A stretch of DNA of 46,086 nt from assembly GCA_009695065.1 (NCBI GenBank), contig SIBR01000029.1:1-46086 (forward strand), written 5' to 3'. This DNA is from Opitutus sp. Its GTDB lineage: Bacteria; Verrucomicrobiota; Verrucomicrobiae; Opitutales; Opitutaceae. Shown one piece after another: positions 25,729-33,829 of the stretch; position 1 is the stretch's first letter, and every line of letters begins with the position of its first letter. Under the pieces are notes generated by a model that saw only the letters and a list, made by a program, of their open reading frames with translations, did not search any database and was not told the origin of the DNA. Position numbers and translations under genes: made by a program.

Positions 25729-26889
25729 ATGGACATTCCGTTGATGGCTGGTTTTCCGCCCGCACCGGAGGGACAGGTGACGCCCGCCAACTGGCGGACG
25801 CCACCGTTCAACCGCTGGGCGTTCCATCACGTGCGGGAAATCGTGCCGTCGGCCGAAATTCGCCACGACCGGCAGGCCGTGTGGGAGTTGCCCCGAGAAT
25901 CGGCCGGACTGGAGTTGGACGACCTCGGGGCGACCGACACCGACGGCCTCGTGATCCTGCATCGCGGGCGCATCGTCTTCGAACACTACGCGCACGGGAT
26001 GACCGCCACGACACCGCATATCCTGATGTCGGTATCGAAGTCGCTCCTCGGCCTGCTCGCCGGGATCCTGGCCGCCCGCGGCCAGCTCGATCTGGAACAA
26101 CCGGTGACCGCCGTGCTCCCGGAACTCGAGTCAACGGCGTATCGGGGTGCGACCCTCCGGCAGCTCCTCGATATGAGCGCCGGCATCGCCTTCAACGAGG
26201 ACTACCTCGCCACGACCGGACCCATCGTCGCCTACCGGAAGGCGACCGGTTGGAATCCGCTCGGACCGGGCGAATCGCCCTCGGACCTGCGGTCGTTTTT
26301 CCACGAATTGACCCAACGCGACGGACCGCACGGCGGACGTTTTCACTACGTGTCGCCCAACACCGATCTCCTCGGATGGGCGATCGAACGGTCCACCGGC
26401 CGCCGCTACGCCAATCTCATGAGCGAACTGCTCTGGCAGCCCATGGGGGCGGAGCACGCCGCGTATATCACGGTCGATCGCCTCGGCGCGCCGCGCTGCG
26501 CCGGCGGCATCTGCGTCACGACCCGCGATCTGGCCCGCGTCGGCCAGTTGATCGTGCAGGGCGGAAGGCGCGGGGCGGCCCAGGTGATCCCGCGCAAGTG
26601 GATCGACGATGTCCTCCACGAGGGCGATCCGCGGGCGTGGGACGCCGGGCCCTTCGCCCCCTTCTTTCCGGGCCTGCCGATCCACTACCGCAGCAAATGG
26701 TACGTCGTGCGCGGCGACCGCCCGCTGCTGTTCGGCTTCGGGATCCACGGCCAGAATCTCTTCGTCGATTGCTCCGGCGAAATCGTGATCGCGAAGTTTT
26801 CCTCGCAAGCCGCCCCACTCGACGCCGCCCGCATCGCCCGCACGACGGAGCTGGTCGGGCGGATCCGGGATCTTTTGCGGGGCGCGTAA
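25729..26889 (+). CDS. NylB-like serine hydrolase (6-aminohexanoate-dimer hydrolase family, beta-lactamase fold)
   Basis: A 386-residue serine hydrolase of the class C beta-lactamase/DD-peptidase fold. The SxxK motif is SVSK at 101-104 (HILMSVSKSLLG) and the YxS motif is Tyr207-Val-Ser (FHYVSPNTDLLGW). It aligns by eye along its length with NylB, the nylon-oligomer hydrolase: PPFNRWAFHHVREIVPSAEI at the N-terminus, FNEDYL, ERSTGRRY, GGICVTTRDLARVGQL and the C-terminal FGIHGQNLF. NylB itself is about 392 residues with Ser112, Lys115 and Tyr215, nearly the same spacing. No signal peptide is present, so it is probably cytoplasmic. It lies 68 bases after the dehydrogenase gene. The natural substrate is likely an ester or small linear amide; activity on nylon oligomers is not implied. 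Confidence 0.9.
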   Translation: MDIPLMAGFPPAPEGQVTPANWRTPPFNRWAFHHVREIVPSAEIRHDRQAVWELPRESAGLELDDLGATDTDGLVILHRGRIVFEHYAHGMTATTPHILMSVSKSLLGLLAGILAARGQLDLEQPVTAVLPELESTAYRGATLRQLLDMSAGIAFNEDYLATTGPIVAYRKATGWNPLGPGESPSDLRSFFHELTQRDGPHGGRFHYVSPNTDLLGWAIERSTGRRYANLMSELLWQPMGAEHAAYITVDRLGAPRCAGGICVTTRDLARVGQLIVQGGRRGAAQVIPRKWIDDVLHEGDPRAWDAGPFAPFFPGLPIHYRSKWYVVRGDRPLLFGFGIHGQNLFVDCSGEIVIAKFSSQAAPLDAARIARTTELVGRIRDLLRGA

Positions 26890-26970
26890 CGTGGCTTGCC
26901 CCTCGCGCCAAACGGTGAATTTCTTTTCCACCTCATTTTTTACCCGACCTCACACCCTCCAACCACCCCG

Positions 26971-27927
26971 ATGAACGAAGCCAAATCCTCCCGCCGCGAG
27001 TTCCTTACCTCCTCCGCCCTGCTGGTCGCCGGCACCGCGCTCAGTGTCCGCGCCGCCGACCCCGACCCCGAGCCGATCATCGATATTCACCAACACACCA
27101 ATTATCACGGCCGGACCGACGCCCACCTCGCCTCCCATCAAGTCGAGATGGGCATCACGACCACCATCCTGCTTCCGGCGGGTCGCAGCGTGAACCGCCC
27201 CTCGACCCACAACGGCGCGTCCAACGGACTCGCGGTCAAAGCCTCGGGCAACGAGGCCTGCTACAAATTCGCGCAGGAGCATTCGCCCAAGCAGAGGTAT
27301 TTCTGGGCGGCCAACGAGGTGCCCGACCTCGACGACGCCGTGCCGGAAATCGAGAAATGGCTGAAGCGCGGCGCGGTGATGATCGGCGAGCAGAAATTCG
27401 GCGTGGAATGCGATTCGCCCGAGATGCAGAAGATCTACGGGCTCGCCCGGGCGTACAACGTGCCCGTGCTGATGCACTGGCAGCACAACCGGTACAACTT
27501 CGGCTTCGACCGCTTCCACAAGATGCTGGCGAAGTATCCGAAGGTGAACTTCATCGGCCACGCCCAGACGTGGTGGGCGAACATCGACAAGAATTACAAG
27601 GACTGGACCAACCTCGGCCCCAAGGGACCGGTCACGCCGGGCGGCCTCACCGACCGCTACCTGAGCGACTACCCCAACATGTATGGCGATTTATCGGCGG
27701 GCTCCGGCCTAAATGCGCTCACCCGCGATCAAGACCACACGCGGGAGTTTTTCGACCGGCACCAGGACAAGTTGATTTACGGCAGCGATTGCGCGGACTC
27801 GATCGGCCGCGACATCGGCTGCCAGGGCTCGCGCACCATCGACTTCGTCCGCCGGCTCTCGAAGACCAAGGCCATCGAGCGCAAGCTGCTCTTCGGGAAC
27901 GCGAAGAAACTGCTGCGGATTCTGTGA
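26971..27927 (+). CDS. Amidohydrolase_2 family metal-dependent hydrolase, Tat-exported
   Basis: A 318-residue TIM-barrel hydrolase of the PF04909 type. The metal-binding HxH is His40 and His42 in IIDIHQHTNY; further ligands are probably the histidines in VLMHWQHN and FIGHAQTWW and the Asp of YGSDCADS. The N-terminus SSRREFLTSSALLVAGTALS is a twin-arginine signal with cleavage near ADP, so it acts in the periplasm or is anchored outside. Such enzymes hydrolyse or decarboxylate small ring compounds, lactones or acids. It is the last gene of the plus-strand run starting at 22084 and is followed 12 bases later by a strong hairpin. Confidence 0.88.
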   Translation: MNEAKSSRREFLTSSALLVAGTALSVRAADPDPEPIIDIHQHTNYHGRTDAHLASHQVEMGITTTILLPAGRSVNRPSTHNGASNGLAVKASGNEACYKFAQEHSPKQRYFWAANEVPDLDDAVPEIEKWLKRGAVMIGEQKFGVECDSPEMQKIYGLARAYNVPVLMHWQHNRYNFGFDRFHKMLAKYPKVNFIGHAQTWWANIDKNYKDWTNLGPKGPVTPGGLTDRYLSDYPNMYGDLSAGSGLNALTRDQDHTREFFDRHQDKLIYGSDCADSIGRDIGCQGSRTIDFVRRLSKTKAIERKLLFGNAKKLLRIL

Positions 27928-27939
27928 GTGGGCGTCCGA

Positions 27940-27977
27940 CCCGGGCAGGGCGCGTTATCGGTGACGCGCCGCCCGGG
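27940..27977 (+). terminator. GC-rich hairpin after the amidohydrolase gene
   Basis: CCCGGGC (27940-27946) and GGCGCGT (27949-27955), separated by a two-base bulge, pair with ACGCGCC (27964-27970) and GCCCGGG (27971-27977) across an eight-base loop. It starts 12 bases after the stop codon in a convergent gap. There is no strong T-tract, so termination may need Rho or the element may protect the mRNA end. Confidence 0.6.
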
Positions 27978-28053
27978 ACGTCTGCCCCGGAGGCGGCCGC
28001 TTACGGACAAGCCTCCGTCTCTTCCTTGCGTCCTTAAGCCACCATCGGAATTT

Positions 28054-28068
28054 CACGGCTCTGCCGTG
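28054..28068 (-). terminator. Short hairpin after the APC permease gene
   Basis: CACGGC (28054-28059) and GCCGTG (28063-28068) form a six-pair stem with a three-base loop, 18 bases beyond the permease stop codon on the minus strand. No T-run follows; it is a weak candidate for termination of the convergent unit. Confidence 0.35.
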
Positions 28069-28086
28069 CGCGCTCCACCGCGGCGT

Positions 28087-29589
28087 TCAGCGCGTTGCCG
28101 GCGCTTCCGGCTCGCCGCCGGATTTTTCCGGCATGCGCCGCCGGTAGAAGAAATAAATCGGCGTGCCGATGAGCACGAGGACGGTACCGAGTGCACAGTT
28201 GATGAGCCCCGGCCGGCCCGCGGCCACCGCGGCCTGGTAGGCGTTCAGGTCATTGTAGACCGACATCACAAGGAAGGCGGTGGCAAAGAGGACGAAGATC
28301 GCCGGCACGACCGGGTAGCCGGGCACCCGGTAGAAACGGGGCGCGTCCGGCTCCTTGCGGCGCAGCACGAAAATGCCGAACGCCCCCGCCGCATAGAAGA
28401 TCCAGCTCACGAAGATCAACGTGTCGGTCAGCGTGTCGAAGGTGCCGCTGAACAGGAGCGCAATGCTCCACACGGCCTGCGCCGCCAGCGACGCCGCCGG
28501 CGTGTGAAACCGCGGGTGGGCCCGGCCGAGCACCGCCGGAAACACATTCCTGCGCCCCATGGCAAAATAGACGCGCGCACTCGCCAGGATCGTCGCGTTG
28601 TTCGCACTGAAGGTCGACGCCATCACCACCACGGCGATCCACGCTCCCCCGCCCTGGAAAAACCGCTCCGCCACGTCCGCCGCCACCAGCCGGGACTGCG
28701 CCATCTGGTCGACGGGCAGCACGTAGGCGTAGGCGAGATTCATCAGCAGATAAATCGCCGTCACGATGAACATGCCCAGCACGGTGGCCCGCGGTATGAC
28801 CCGCTGCGGCTCCTTCACCTCGCCGGCGATGTAGGTGATCTTGTTCCAGCCGTCGAAGGCCCAGAAAGCCCCCTGCAAGGCCGCGGCAATCGCGGCGACC
28901 AGCGCGAGTCCCTCCTTGTGGATCACCGGGCTGGAGGTCGACAGATTGCCGAGGGAGCCGCCCGCCGGCACGAAGATCGCCGCCAGCACCAGCGCCGCCA
29001 TGCCCACCAGCTTGGCGACGGTGAAGATGATCTGCACCACCGCGCCGAAGCGCAACCCGAGGTAGTTCACCGTCGTGAGCACGATGATCACCCCGGCCGC
29101 GAGCACCTTGATCCCAAACTCCTTCAACGGGGCAATGTCGCCGATGAAGGGCAGGTGAATCGAAAAACCCGCCAGCGCCGCGGGAAGTTCCGGCAGCGGC
29201 ACGAGCTTGGTGAAATACTCCGCGAAGACATACGCCAGCGCCGCCACGGCGCCGGTCTGGATCACGGCGAATCCCGCCCAGCCGAACATGAACGCGAAGA
29301 ACGAACCGTACATTCGCTCGTAGAAAACATACTGGCCGCCCGTCTCGGGGATCAAACTGGAGATCTCCGCGTTGGTCAGCGCGCCGAAAAGCGTGATCAC
29401 CCCGGCCAGCACCCACACGCCGAGCAGCAGCGAGGGCGAGCCGAGTTGCTCCGCCATCACCCCGGGTTTGCGAAAGATGCCCGAGCCGATGACGCCGCCC
29501 ACCACCAGCATCACGGTGGTGAACAGGCCGAGCGAAGGCAGGAGCCCCGCGTGGCCACGCGAAGCTGGGTCAACAGGTGGGGTGCTCAT
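28087..29589 (-). CDS. APC-superfamily amino acid permease
   Basis: A 500-residue permease with about twelve membrane helices. The first helix region VMLVVGGVIGSGIFRKPGVMAEQLGS carries the G-x-G-I-F substrate-binding motif of the amino acid/polyamine/organocation superfamily, and ISSLIPETGGQYVFYERMYG follows as in LAT/SteT-type transporters. WAFDGWNKITYIAGEVKEPQRVIPRA is a further family hallmark in helix 6 to loop 7. It resembles L-type amino acid exchangers and the serine/threonine exchanger SteT more than GABA or basic amino acid carriers, but the substrate is not certain. Convergent with the amidohydrolase gene and transcribed in the same direction as the PIG-L gene upstream, from which it is separated by a terminator. 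Confidence 0.92.
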   Translation of the reverse strand: MSTPPVDPASRGHAGLLPSLGLFTTVMLVVGGVIGSGIFRKPGVMAEQLGSPSLLLGVWVLAGVITLFGALTNAEISSLIPETGGQYVFYERMYGSFFAFMFGWAGFAVIQTGAVAALAYVFAEYFTKLVPLPELPAALAGFSIHLPFIGDIAPLKEFGIKVLAAGVIIVLTTVNYLGLRFGAVVQIIFTVAKLVGMAALVLAAIFVPAGGSLGNLSTSSPVIHKEGLALVAAIAAALQGAFWAFDGWNKITYIAGEVKEPQRVIPRATVLGMFIVTAIYLLMNLAYAYVLPVDQMAQSRLVAADVAERFFQGGGAWIAVVVMASTFSANNATILASARVYFAMGRRNVFPAVLGRAHPRFHTPAASLAAQAVWSIALLFSGTFDTLTDTLIFVSWIFYAAGAFGIFVLRRKEPDAPRFYRVPGYPVVPAIFVLFATAFLVMSVYNDLNAYQAAVAAGRPGLINCALGTVLVLIGTPIYFFYRRRMPEKSGGEPEAPATR

Positions 29590-29702
29590 CGTGCTAAACG
29601 GATTAAAAACTCGCTGGACTTTGGGGGTGGGAAATCCATCACGCGCTCAGGACACAGGCAGTCTCCGTCGACGCAGGCAATTACCGTCTCGTCGGGCCGG
29701 AC

Positions 29703-29730
29703 AAAAAATCGAGCGCCGCGCCCAGGCGCG
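29703..29730 (-). terminator. Rho-independent terminator of the PIG-L gene
   Basis: On the minus strand a GC-rich hairpin (CGCGCC at 29717-29722 inverse to GGCGCG at 29725-29730, effectively a five-pair stem with a four-base loop) is followed by GCTCGATTTTTT, ending in six T. It lies 14 bases past the deacetylase stop codon. This is the only site in the window with both hairpin and T-tract. Confidence 0.6.
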
Positions 29731-29744
29731 CAAAACGACGCCCC

Positions 29745-30785
29745 TCACTTCGCCACCGCGTGGCGCGCGATGTAATCATCGACCTCCGACTCATCGGGGC
29801 CGATGTAATGAAAGTATTCGGCGTAGGCCAAGCCGTAAGCCTTACCCCGCTCGCGATCGCGCCCGAGGGCGAACTCTTTCGCGTAAGCCTTGTTGGCCTG
29901 CTCGTCGGTCCCGTCGAGAATCGGCAGGCGCTTGCCTTGGGCCGCCAGCCGTTCGCGCAGGACGACGCCGTCGTTGCCGGCCGGTCCCTGGGTCACATTG
30001 GCCATGTTGGCCCACACCTTTTGGTCGATGAAATCGCCGACATCCACGACCCGGTTCACGAGCTGGGGCCCGCGCGCGAAATAATATTTCTCCACCGGCC
30101 CGTGCAGTGCCACGCCCGCGGCCATATGCTCGGGATAATCCCACTTCGAGCGCGCCATCCAGCACGCCGATTCCACCGCCTTCGCCGCCACCGTGTGGTC
30201 GGGATTCCGCTCGTAGAGCGCGGAAGGGTCGTAAACCAGCACCGTGTCGACCTTGAAGGCCCGGAAGAGGAAGACCAACCGCGCGCGCATCTCGACGATC
30301 GGCCAGGCGTCCATGTTGTGATTGGGGTAGTTGAGAAAGATCGACTCCTTGAGTCCCAGGCGGCGGGTCAGCTCGAGGGTGTCGTCTTCATTCTTATGCG
30401 CGATCGCCCCGTAGTTTTTCGCGCCGGTTCCCGCCATGGAATCGTCCGACATCGTGATCAGGATTCCCTGATACCCCTCGTCAATCATCTTGAGCACCGT
30501 GCCGCCGGCATAGATCGGGATGTCGTCGCAGTGCGGCTGGATCGCCGCGAATACCTTGCCGCGATGCGGCTTGCCGGTCTGGCGCCGCTCGACGGTGACC
30601 GGCACCTGGTAGGACGTGCCGCCGCCGCCACCACCGGTTTTTTCCATCGTCGGCGGCGGGGGTGACGGGGGGGGCGTGCCAACCGCCGCCACGGCGCGGC
30701 CGCTGCTTGCTGCCTGGGCGCCCGCCGCCGCGCCAAAGGCCGCGCTGGCAACGAGAGTCCGCTCGATAAATTCGCGTCGCTCCAT
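29745..30785 (-). CDS. PIG-L family deacetylase, exported
   Basis: A 346-residue protein of the PIG-L/LmbE family, zinc-dependent N-deacetylases acting on GlcNAc-type or related amides. The metal motif appears as PHCDD (AIQPHCDDIPIYAGGTV), with Cys where most members have Pro, and the distal histidine as NPDHTVAAKAV. The N-terminus MERREFIERTLVASAAFGAAAG is Tat-like, so export is likely. Between signal and domain lies a low-complexity linker of prolines (PPPSPPPPT) and six consecutive glycines, typical of a flexible tether. Monocistronic between the divergent ThuA-like gene and a terminator. Confidence 0.87.
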   Translation of the reverse strand: MERREFIERTLVASAAFGAAAGAQAASSGRAVAAVGTPPPSPPPPTMEKTGGGGGGTSYQVPVTVERRQTGKPHRGKVFAAIQPHCDDIPIYAGGTVLKMIDEGYQGILITMSDDSMAGTGAKNYGAIAHKNEDDTLELTRRLGLKESIFLNYPNHNMDAWPIVEMRARLVFLFRAFKVDTVLVYDPSALYERNPDHTVAAKAVESACWMARSKWDYPEHMAAGVALHGPVEKYYFARGPQLVNRVVDVGDFIDQKVWANMANVTQGPAGNDGVVLRERLAAQGKRLPILDGTDEQANKAYAKEFALGRDRERGKAYGLAYAEYFHYIGPDESEVDDYIARHAVAK

Positions 30786-30986
30786 AGGGGTGCCCTAAGG
30801 ACTCCGTTCACCGTGCGTTAGGCAATATTTTTTCGGCGGCCTACTGCCCGGCATGGTCCCGCCGACTCACCCCACTCGCTGCCCCCACCCGCCAGCCATT
30901 CGTCTTCGGGTCATCCGGCGGCGCATCCCCGCTTGACCCGTCGCCCGCCGCCTTTAGCTCTCTGGCAGCACAACCCCCTCACCCAA

Positions 30987-31817
30987 ATGGAACGTAAAAC
31001 AGAAATCGGATCCGGAAAATTTAGCGCGTGGAAAACGGCCGTAGCCGCCGTCGCCACTCTCCTCCTCGCCTTCCTCGTGATGCCCGCTTCGGCCACCGCC
31101 GCCGGCGCCGGGAAGAAGCCCAGCGTTCTTTTCCTCATCAGCGAGGACCCGGACAACTACGAGGCCCACAAGACCATCCCGCCCTATGCCGAGGAGCTGC
31201 AACGGACGCAGGGCTTCCAAACCAAGGTCATCAAGGGCGAGGGTCCGCTGACCGCCTTCAGCTATCCGGGCCTGCTGCCGGCCCTGGCGGAGACGGACTT
31301 GGTGGTGTTTTACTCGCGGCGCATCGCGCTGTCGCACGAGCAACTCAATGCGATCAAGGATTACCTGAAGGCCGGCCGGCCCATGGTGGCACTCCGGACC
31401 GCCAACCACGGCTTCGCCCCGCGCGGCAAGATCGCCGAGGGCCACGCCGGCTGGCCGGAGTACGTCGCGGACATCCTCGGCTGCGAAAATCGCGGCTACG
31501 GTTCGATCAAGGACGGCATCCAGATCTCGGCCGTGCCCGCCGCGGCCGGCCATCCCATCCTCAAGGGCGTGCCGGAAAAATGGTTCAGCCCGACCAACAT
31601 TTACCTCGTGGCCCCTTTGCTCGACAAATCGGCGACGGTGCTGCTGGCGGGCGCGGTGCCCAACAAAATCGTCGAGCCCCTCGCGTGGACGCGCATGGCC
31701 GGCAAGAGCCGCATTTTCTACACTTCGCTCGGGCACCCGAAGGATTTCGATTTTCCGCAGTTCCACACGCTGCTGACGAACGGCATCCGCTGGGCGCTGG
31801 CCGACAAGGCGAAGTAA
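30987..31817 (+). CDS. ThuA-like domain protein, secreted
   Basis: A 276-residue protein with a ThuA-like (glutamine-amidotransferase-fold) domain. The ATG at 30987 starts a long signal peptide or anchor (hydrophobic AVAAVATLLLAFLVMPASATA at about 15-36). Domain landmarks are VLFLISEDPDNYEAHKT, LVVFYSRRIALSHEQLNAIKDYLKAGRPMVALRTANHGF, and the late RIFYTSLGHPKDF with HTLLTNGIRWAL. ThuA proteins are linked to trehalose and other sugar utilisation, and similar exported versions accompany polysaccharide-degradation genes, but no reaction is established. It ends at a bidirectional hairpin shared with the convergent orphan gene. Confidence 0.87.
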   Translation: MERKTEIGSGKFSAWKTAVAAVATLLLAFLVMPASATAAGAGKKPSVLFLISEDPDNYEAHKTIPPYAEELQRTQGFQTKVIKGEGPLTAFSYPGLLPALAETDLVVFYSRRIALSHEQLNAIKDYLKAGRPMVALRTANHGFAPRGKIAEGHAGWPEYVADILGCENRGYGSIKDGIQISAVPAAAGHPILKGVPEKWFSPTNIYLVAPLLDKSATVLLAGAVPNKIVEPLAWTRMAGKSRIFYTSLGHPKDFDFPQFHTLLTNGIRWALADKAK

Positions 31818-31835
31818 CGTCGAGGCCTTCAGCGG

Positions 31836-31864
31836 GAGCGGCCGGGCACGTCGCCGGGCCGCTC
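31836..31864. terminator. Bidirectional hairpin between convergent genes
   Basis: GAGCGGCC (31836-31843) pairs with GGCCGCTC (31857-31864), and after one mismatch three more pairs extend inward. It lies 18 bases beyond the ThuA-like stop and overlaps the stop codon of the convergent orphan gene. No T-tract is present on either side. Confidence 0.5.
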
Positions 31865-32378
31865 ACCACGAAAGTCCGATGGCCCAGCTTGATGCGGGCG
31901 TGGCCGCCCCGATCGGCTTCCCCCTCATCAGGACTTCGGTGGCGCCGGAGCCCCGGGGATAGCTCAGCAGCTTTCCTGTCTTCACCGCCTCGAGGAAACG
32001 GTTGGGTGGAACCGGAATTTCCACCTGACGGATCGGCGGGGCATTGATCACGTAGCGTTCCATCATCACTGGTTGGGATCCGTTCAGCTCTTCGGGAGCC
32101 GCCACGGCGGCTGGTTTCGCCGGCAGCGCACGCACGCTTTCCAGAATTTTCGCCGCGATCTGCTTTCGCATCCGCTCCGACCCGGCAACGTGGGACAACG
32201 CGTTCGTCTCCGTCGACGCCTTGCCGATCGCGGCCGGGGTGACCGACGGAGGCGTGGCAAAGAGCGATGGCAACACCGCGGTCGGATCCTCCGATGCCAC
32301 GAGTGAAGGCGCCGCGAACGCCAAAACCTCAAAGACCGCGGCCACTGCGCAGCCCCGGGCGTACCTGTTGGGGTTCAT
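31863..32378 (-). CDS. Secreted protein of unknown function
   Basis: A 171-residue protein that I do not recognise. The ATG at 32378 opens a plausible signal peptide (MNPNRYARGCAVAAVFEVLAFAAPSLVAS); a second in-frame ATG lies three codons upstream. The middle is Pro/Ala/Thr-rich and looks disordered, while the C-terminal half is more structured, around MMERYVINAPPIRQVEIPVP and RFLEAVKTGKLLSY. Codon use resembles its neighbours and both ends fit the gaps, so it is probably a real gene. Likely periplasmic or surface-linked. Confidence 0.6.
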   Translation of the reverse strand: MNPNRYARGCAVAAVFEVLAFAAPSLVASEDPTAVLPSLFATPPSVTPAAIGKASTETNALSHVAGSERMRKQIAAKILESVRALPAKPAAVAAPEELNGSQPVMMERYVINAPPIRQVEIPVPPNRFLEAVKTGKLLSYPRGSGATEVLMRGKPIGAATPASSWAIGLSW

Positions 32379-32544
32379 GGGGCACAAATAGGAAAACCCC
32401 GGAGTGCGCGCGTTCCCGGAAAAAACCGGATTCGCGCCGACCGCCGGGCACCCTCGAGTTCACGCCGCCGGCCGACCAATAATCCACCGCGACCGACACC
32501 GAGGCCACTTGCGCGATCGGGAAGACCGGCCCTAGCTTTTACGC

Positions 32545-33807
32545 ATGTCGCCCCTGCTCACCGCCATCGTCGCCAGCGCCGGCCTGGGTGCGCTCGTCGG
32601 CTTGATCCGGCAATGGAGCGACCAGACGGACAACACGCGCCCCACGGACTTTGGGGGCGTCCGCACCTACACGTTCTGGGCCATGCTCGGGTGCCTGGGG
32701 GCCTACGCCACGGAACGCGTTTCCCCTCTCCTCCTCGCCGCCATCGTCGCCCTCGTGGGCGTGCAACAGATCCTCGCCAAAGTACAGGCGCCCGCCTCCG
32801 CCCGCCGCGGCGGCACCACCTTTGCCTCCGCGCTGCTCACGCTGCTGGTCGGCTGCCTCGTCTATTGGGAGCAACGCTCTGCCGCCGTGCTCGTCGCCGC
32901 CACCACGATGGTGTTGCTCGGCAGCAAGCAACGGCTGCACGCGTGGACGCGCGCGTTCACCCCCGGCGATGTCGGCGCCACGCTGCAATTCGCCGCCATC
33001 ACCGGTGTCATCCTGCCCCTCGTCCCCGACCGCGACCTCGGACCGTTCGGCGGCTTCAACCCCTATTCGACCTGGCTGATGGTGGTGCTCATCTCCGGCC
33101 TCGGCTTCATGGGGTATATTGCGATCCGGCTGCTCGGCACCCGCGGCGGCATCTTGCTCACCAGTTTCCTGGGCGGGCTCGCCTCCAGCACCGCCAGTGC
33201 CCTCGCATTCAGCCGTCGCAGCCGCGAGGACCCGCGGCTGTCCGAACACTACGCGCTCGCCGTCGTCGTCGCCTGCACGGTGATGCTGCCGCGCGTGGTC
33301 ATCGCCACGAGCGTCATCAATCCCGATTTCGGTTTCACGTTGATCGTGCCGTTCGCGCTCCTGACGCTGCCGGGTCTTCTCTACACCGCTTGGGTCTGGC
33401 TGCGCCACCGGCCGAGCCACCGCGATGGCGACCTCCCGCAACTCACCAACCCCCTCAACCTGTGGACCGCGATCAAGTTCGCGATCCTCTACTCCGCCAT
33501 CACCTTCCTCGTGAAGGCGGCCACCCACCTCGACTGGCACGGCGGCGTGCTGCCGCTGAGTTTCGTTTCCGGCCTCACCGACATGGATGCAATCTCGCTC
33601 TCGATTGCCCGCGGTCAGGGCGACGAGCCGCTCGCCAGCATGCTCGCGACGCGCGCCGTCGTGCTCGCCGCGATCAGCAACACCCTGCTCAAGGCGGGCC
33701 TCGCCGTCACCCTCGGTTCGCCGGGCCTGCGCAGCCGGGTCGCGCTCGTCCTCGGATTGACCGCCAGCGCCGGCACGGCCTGGCTGCTGGCTTCGCTGCT
33801 GGGTTGA
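32545..33807 (+). CDS. MgtC/DUF4010-family membrane protein
   Basis: A 420-residue polytopic membrane protein with about twelve hydrophobic segments. The N-terminal third has the MgtC/SapB look (GLGALVGLIRQWSD, GGVRTYTFWAMLGCLGAY, where the R-T-F/Y motif is characteristic), and the remainder matches DUF4010 (LLTSFLGGLASSTASALAFSRRSR, FVSGLTDMDAISLSIA). Proteins of this architecture are thought to be ion or small-solute transporters or regulators; no substrate is known. It lies 22 bases upstream of the glycosidase-like gene, so cotranscription is possible though functionally unexplained. Confidence 0.88.
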   Translation: MSPLLTAIVASAGLGALVGLIRQWSDQTDNTRPTDFGGVRTYTFWAMLGCLGAYATERVSPLLLAAIVALVGVQQILAKVQAPASARRGGTTFASALLTLLVGCLVYWEQRSAAVLVAATTMVLLGSKQRLHAWTRAFTPGDVGATLQFAAITGVILPLVPDRDLGPFGGFNPYSTWLMVVLISGLGFMGYIAIRLLGTRGGILLTSFLGGLASSTASALAFSRRSREDPRLSEHYALAVVVACTVMLPRVVIATSVINPDFGFTLIVPFALLTLPGLLYTAWVWLRHRPSHRDGDLPQLTNPLNLWTAIKFAILYSAITFLVKAATHLDWHGGVLPLSFVSGLTDMDAISLSIARGQGDEPLASMLATRAVVLAAISNTLLKAGLAVTLGSPGLRSRVALVLGLTASAGTAWLLASLLG

Positions 33808-33829
33808 CCTCCCCCGCCCCCCTTCCCCT

